Assembly: GCA_038527215.1 (NCBI GenBank)
Contig: JBCBGC010000207.1
Span: 1-7,116, forward strand
Length of the DNA: 7,116 bases
Direction: 5' to 3'
Origin: JAWPMV01 sp038527215
GTDB taxonomy: Bacteria > Bacteroidota > Bacteroidia > J057
In this document: piece by piece, positions 6,823 through 7,116 of the stretch
Layout: every line of letters begins with the position of its first letter
Numbering within the stretch: position 1 is the stretch's first letter
The notes under the pieces: generated by a model
Told to the model about the DNA's origin: nothing
Seen by the model: only the letters and a program-made list of their open reading frames with translations
Databases searched by the model: none
Made by a program: the position numbers and the translations under genes

Positions 6823-6854
6823 CAAATATGCAAAACTTCATGTAATCTGTCAAG
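6823..6854 (-). promoter_or_regulatory. Candidate promoter of a short minus-strand transcript
   Basis: On the minus strand CTTG (6854-6851), a 20-nt spacer and CATATTTG (6830-6823) differ from TTTG/TAnnTTTG by one base each. Transcription would begin near 6815 and meet the terminator at 6739-6780, giving an RNA of about 75 nt with no evident coding frame. It is AT-rich sequence, so a chance match is possible. Confidence 0.3.
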
Positions 6855-6885
6855 GGGTATCTGCTTGAAAATCAGCAAATAACGA

Positions 6886-6940
6886 CCGAAAACGATTACG
6901 TAAACCTTTTCGGAAGCGAACTTTTTCCGAAAATTTTCGG
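6886..6940. repeat. Two dyads built from CCGAAAA/TTTTCGG half-sites
   Basis: The heptamer occurs four times in alternating orientation: CCGAAAA at 6886-6892, TTTTCGG at 6907-6913, CCGAAAA at 6927-6933 and TTTTCGG at 6934-6940. The first pair is the outer part of a 28-bp dyad (24 of 28 positions symmetric) whose exact centre is the palindrome TTACGTAA (6896-6903). The second pair abuts as a perfect 14-bp palindrome. The middle pair also gives a 9-bp stem, TTTTCGGAA (6907-6915) with TTCCGAAAA (6925-6933). Half-sites one to three start 20-21 bp apart, two helical turns. An operator cluster or alternative RNA hairpins are possible. Confidence 0.6.
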
Positions 6941-6997
6941 TGGCGTTCTGAGAATCTTCAGGATTTCTCCAATAATGACCCTGATCCCGTGATAGAT

Positions 6998-7016
6998 TCT
7001 CTCTATGTTAGAGAGA
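6998..7016. repeat. Perfect 8-bp hairpin adjoining the tandem repeat
   Basis: TCTCTCTA (6998-7005) and TAGAGAGA (7009-7016) are exact complements around a TGT loop. The first tandem repeat unit begins at the very next base. No T-run follows on either strand, so it is not a classic terminator. Confidence 0.5.
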
Positions 7017-7116
7017 TGAGACCGTTCCTGTGAGACCGTTCCTGCGAGACCGTTCCTGTGAGACCGTTCCTGTGAGACCGTTCCTGTGAGACCGTTCCTG
7101 TGAGACCGTTCCTGTG
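7017..7116. repeat. 14-bp tandem repeat, at least 7 copies, cut by right edge
   Basis: The unit TGAGACCGTTCCTG repeats head to tail seven times from 7017 to 7114, with the first two bases of an eighth copy at the edge. Only one substitution is seen: the third copy (7045-7058) begins with C instead of T. There are no spacers, so it is not a CRISPR array. The period is not a multiple of three. The plus strand meets TGA in every frame; the minus strand has no stop within the array. Near identity of the copies suggests recent expansion by slippage. Confidence 0.9.

Noticed and set aside
7017..7116. CRISPR array at the right edge
   Set aside because: Units of 14 bp follow each other with no spacers and no cas gene is present.
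6670..7116. Known structured RNAs (6S, SRP RNA, RNase P RNA, tmRNA, tRNA) in the right intergenic region
   Set aside because: None of the conserved cores or cloverleaf features of these RNAs could be recognised on either strand.

Overview
The window looks like chromosomal DNA of a Bacteroidota member, possibly of the Saprospiraceae (Lewinella/Haliscomenobacter) type. Three things point there. The prolyl-tRNA synthetase is the short archaeal/eukaryotic-like form. The left-edge lipoprotein resembles small Tyr/Asp/Arg-rich lipoproteins of that phylum. Several genes are preceded by elements close to the Bacteroidota promoter (TTTG, about 19-21 nt, TAnnTTTG) rather than by E. coli-type promoters. 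The assignment is by recognition; no database was searched.

Layout from left to right. Positions 1-294 (minus) hold the first 98 codons of a lipoprotein gene that runs off the left edge. Positions 364-495 (minus) hold a possible 43-residue protein. A textbook Bacteroidota promoter at 485-515 drives proS (541-2028, plus). Positions 2029-2406 lie between convergent genes. They hold a block of nested inverted repeats flanked by two hairpins that share the motif GAGACGC/GCGTCTC, then an intrinsic terminator (2327-2357) serving the minus strand. Positions 2407-4848 (minus) encode a cytoplasmic GH31 alpha-glucosidase-type enzyme. Positions 5014-6669 (minus) encode glycerol-3-phosphate dehydrogenase GlpD, with its own promoter candidate at 6699-6729.

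Positions 6670-7116 contain no convincing gene but are densely structured. They hold a strong minus-strand terminator about 80 bp upstream of glpD, a candidate promoter for a short transcript ending there, alternating CCGAAAA/TTTTCGG half-sites forming two dyads, a perfect 8-bp hairpin, and a 14-bp tandem repeat continuing past the right edge.

The genes are ordinary housekeeping and central carbon functions: tRNA charging, alpha-glucoside breakdown and glycerol-3-phosphate oxidation. The GH31 gene and glpD point the same way, but a 165-bp gap and separate promoter candidates argue against a tight operon. I do not see a defence system, mobile element or other new multi-gene system. The unexplained signals are all noncoding: the repeat block at 2050-2304 and the structured region at 6739-7116.
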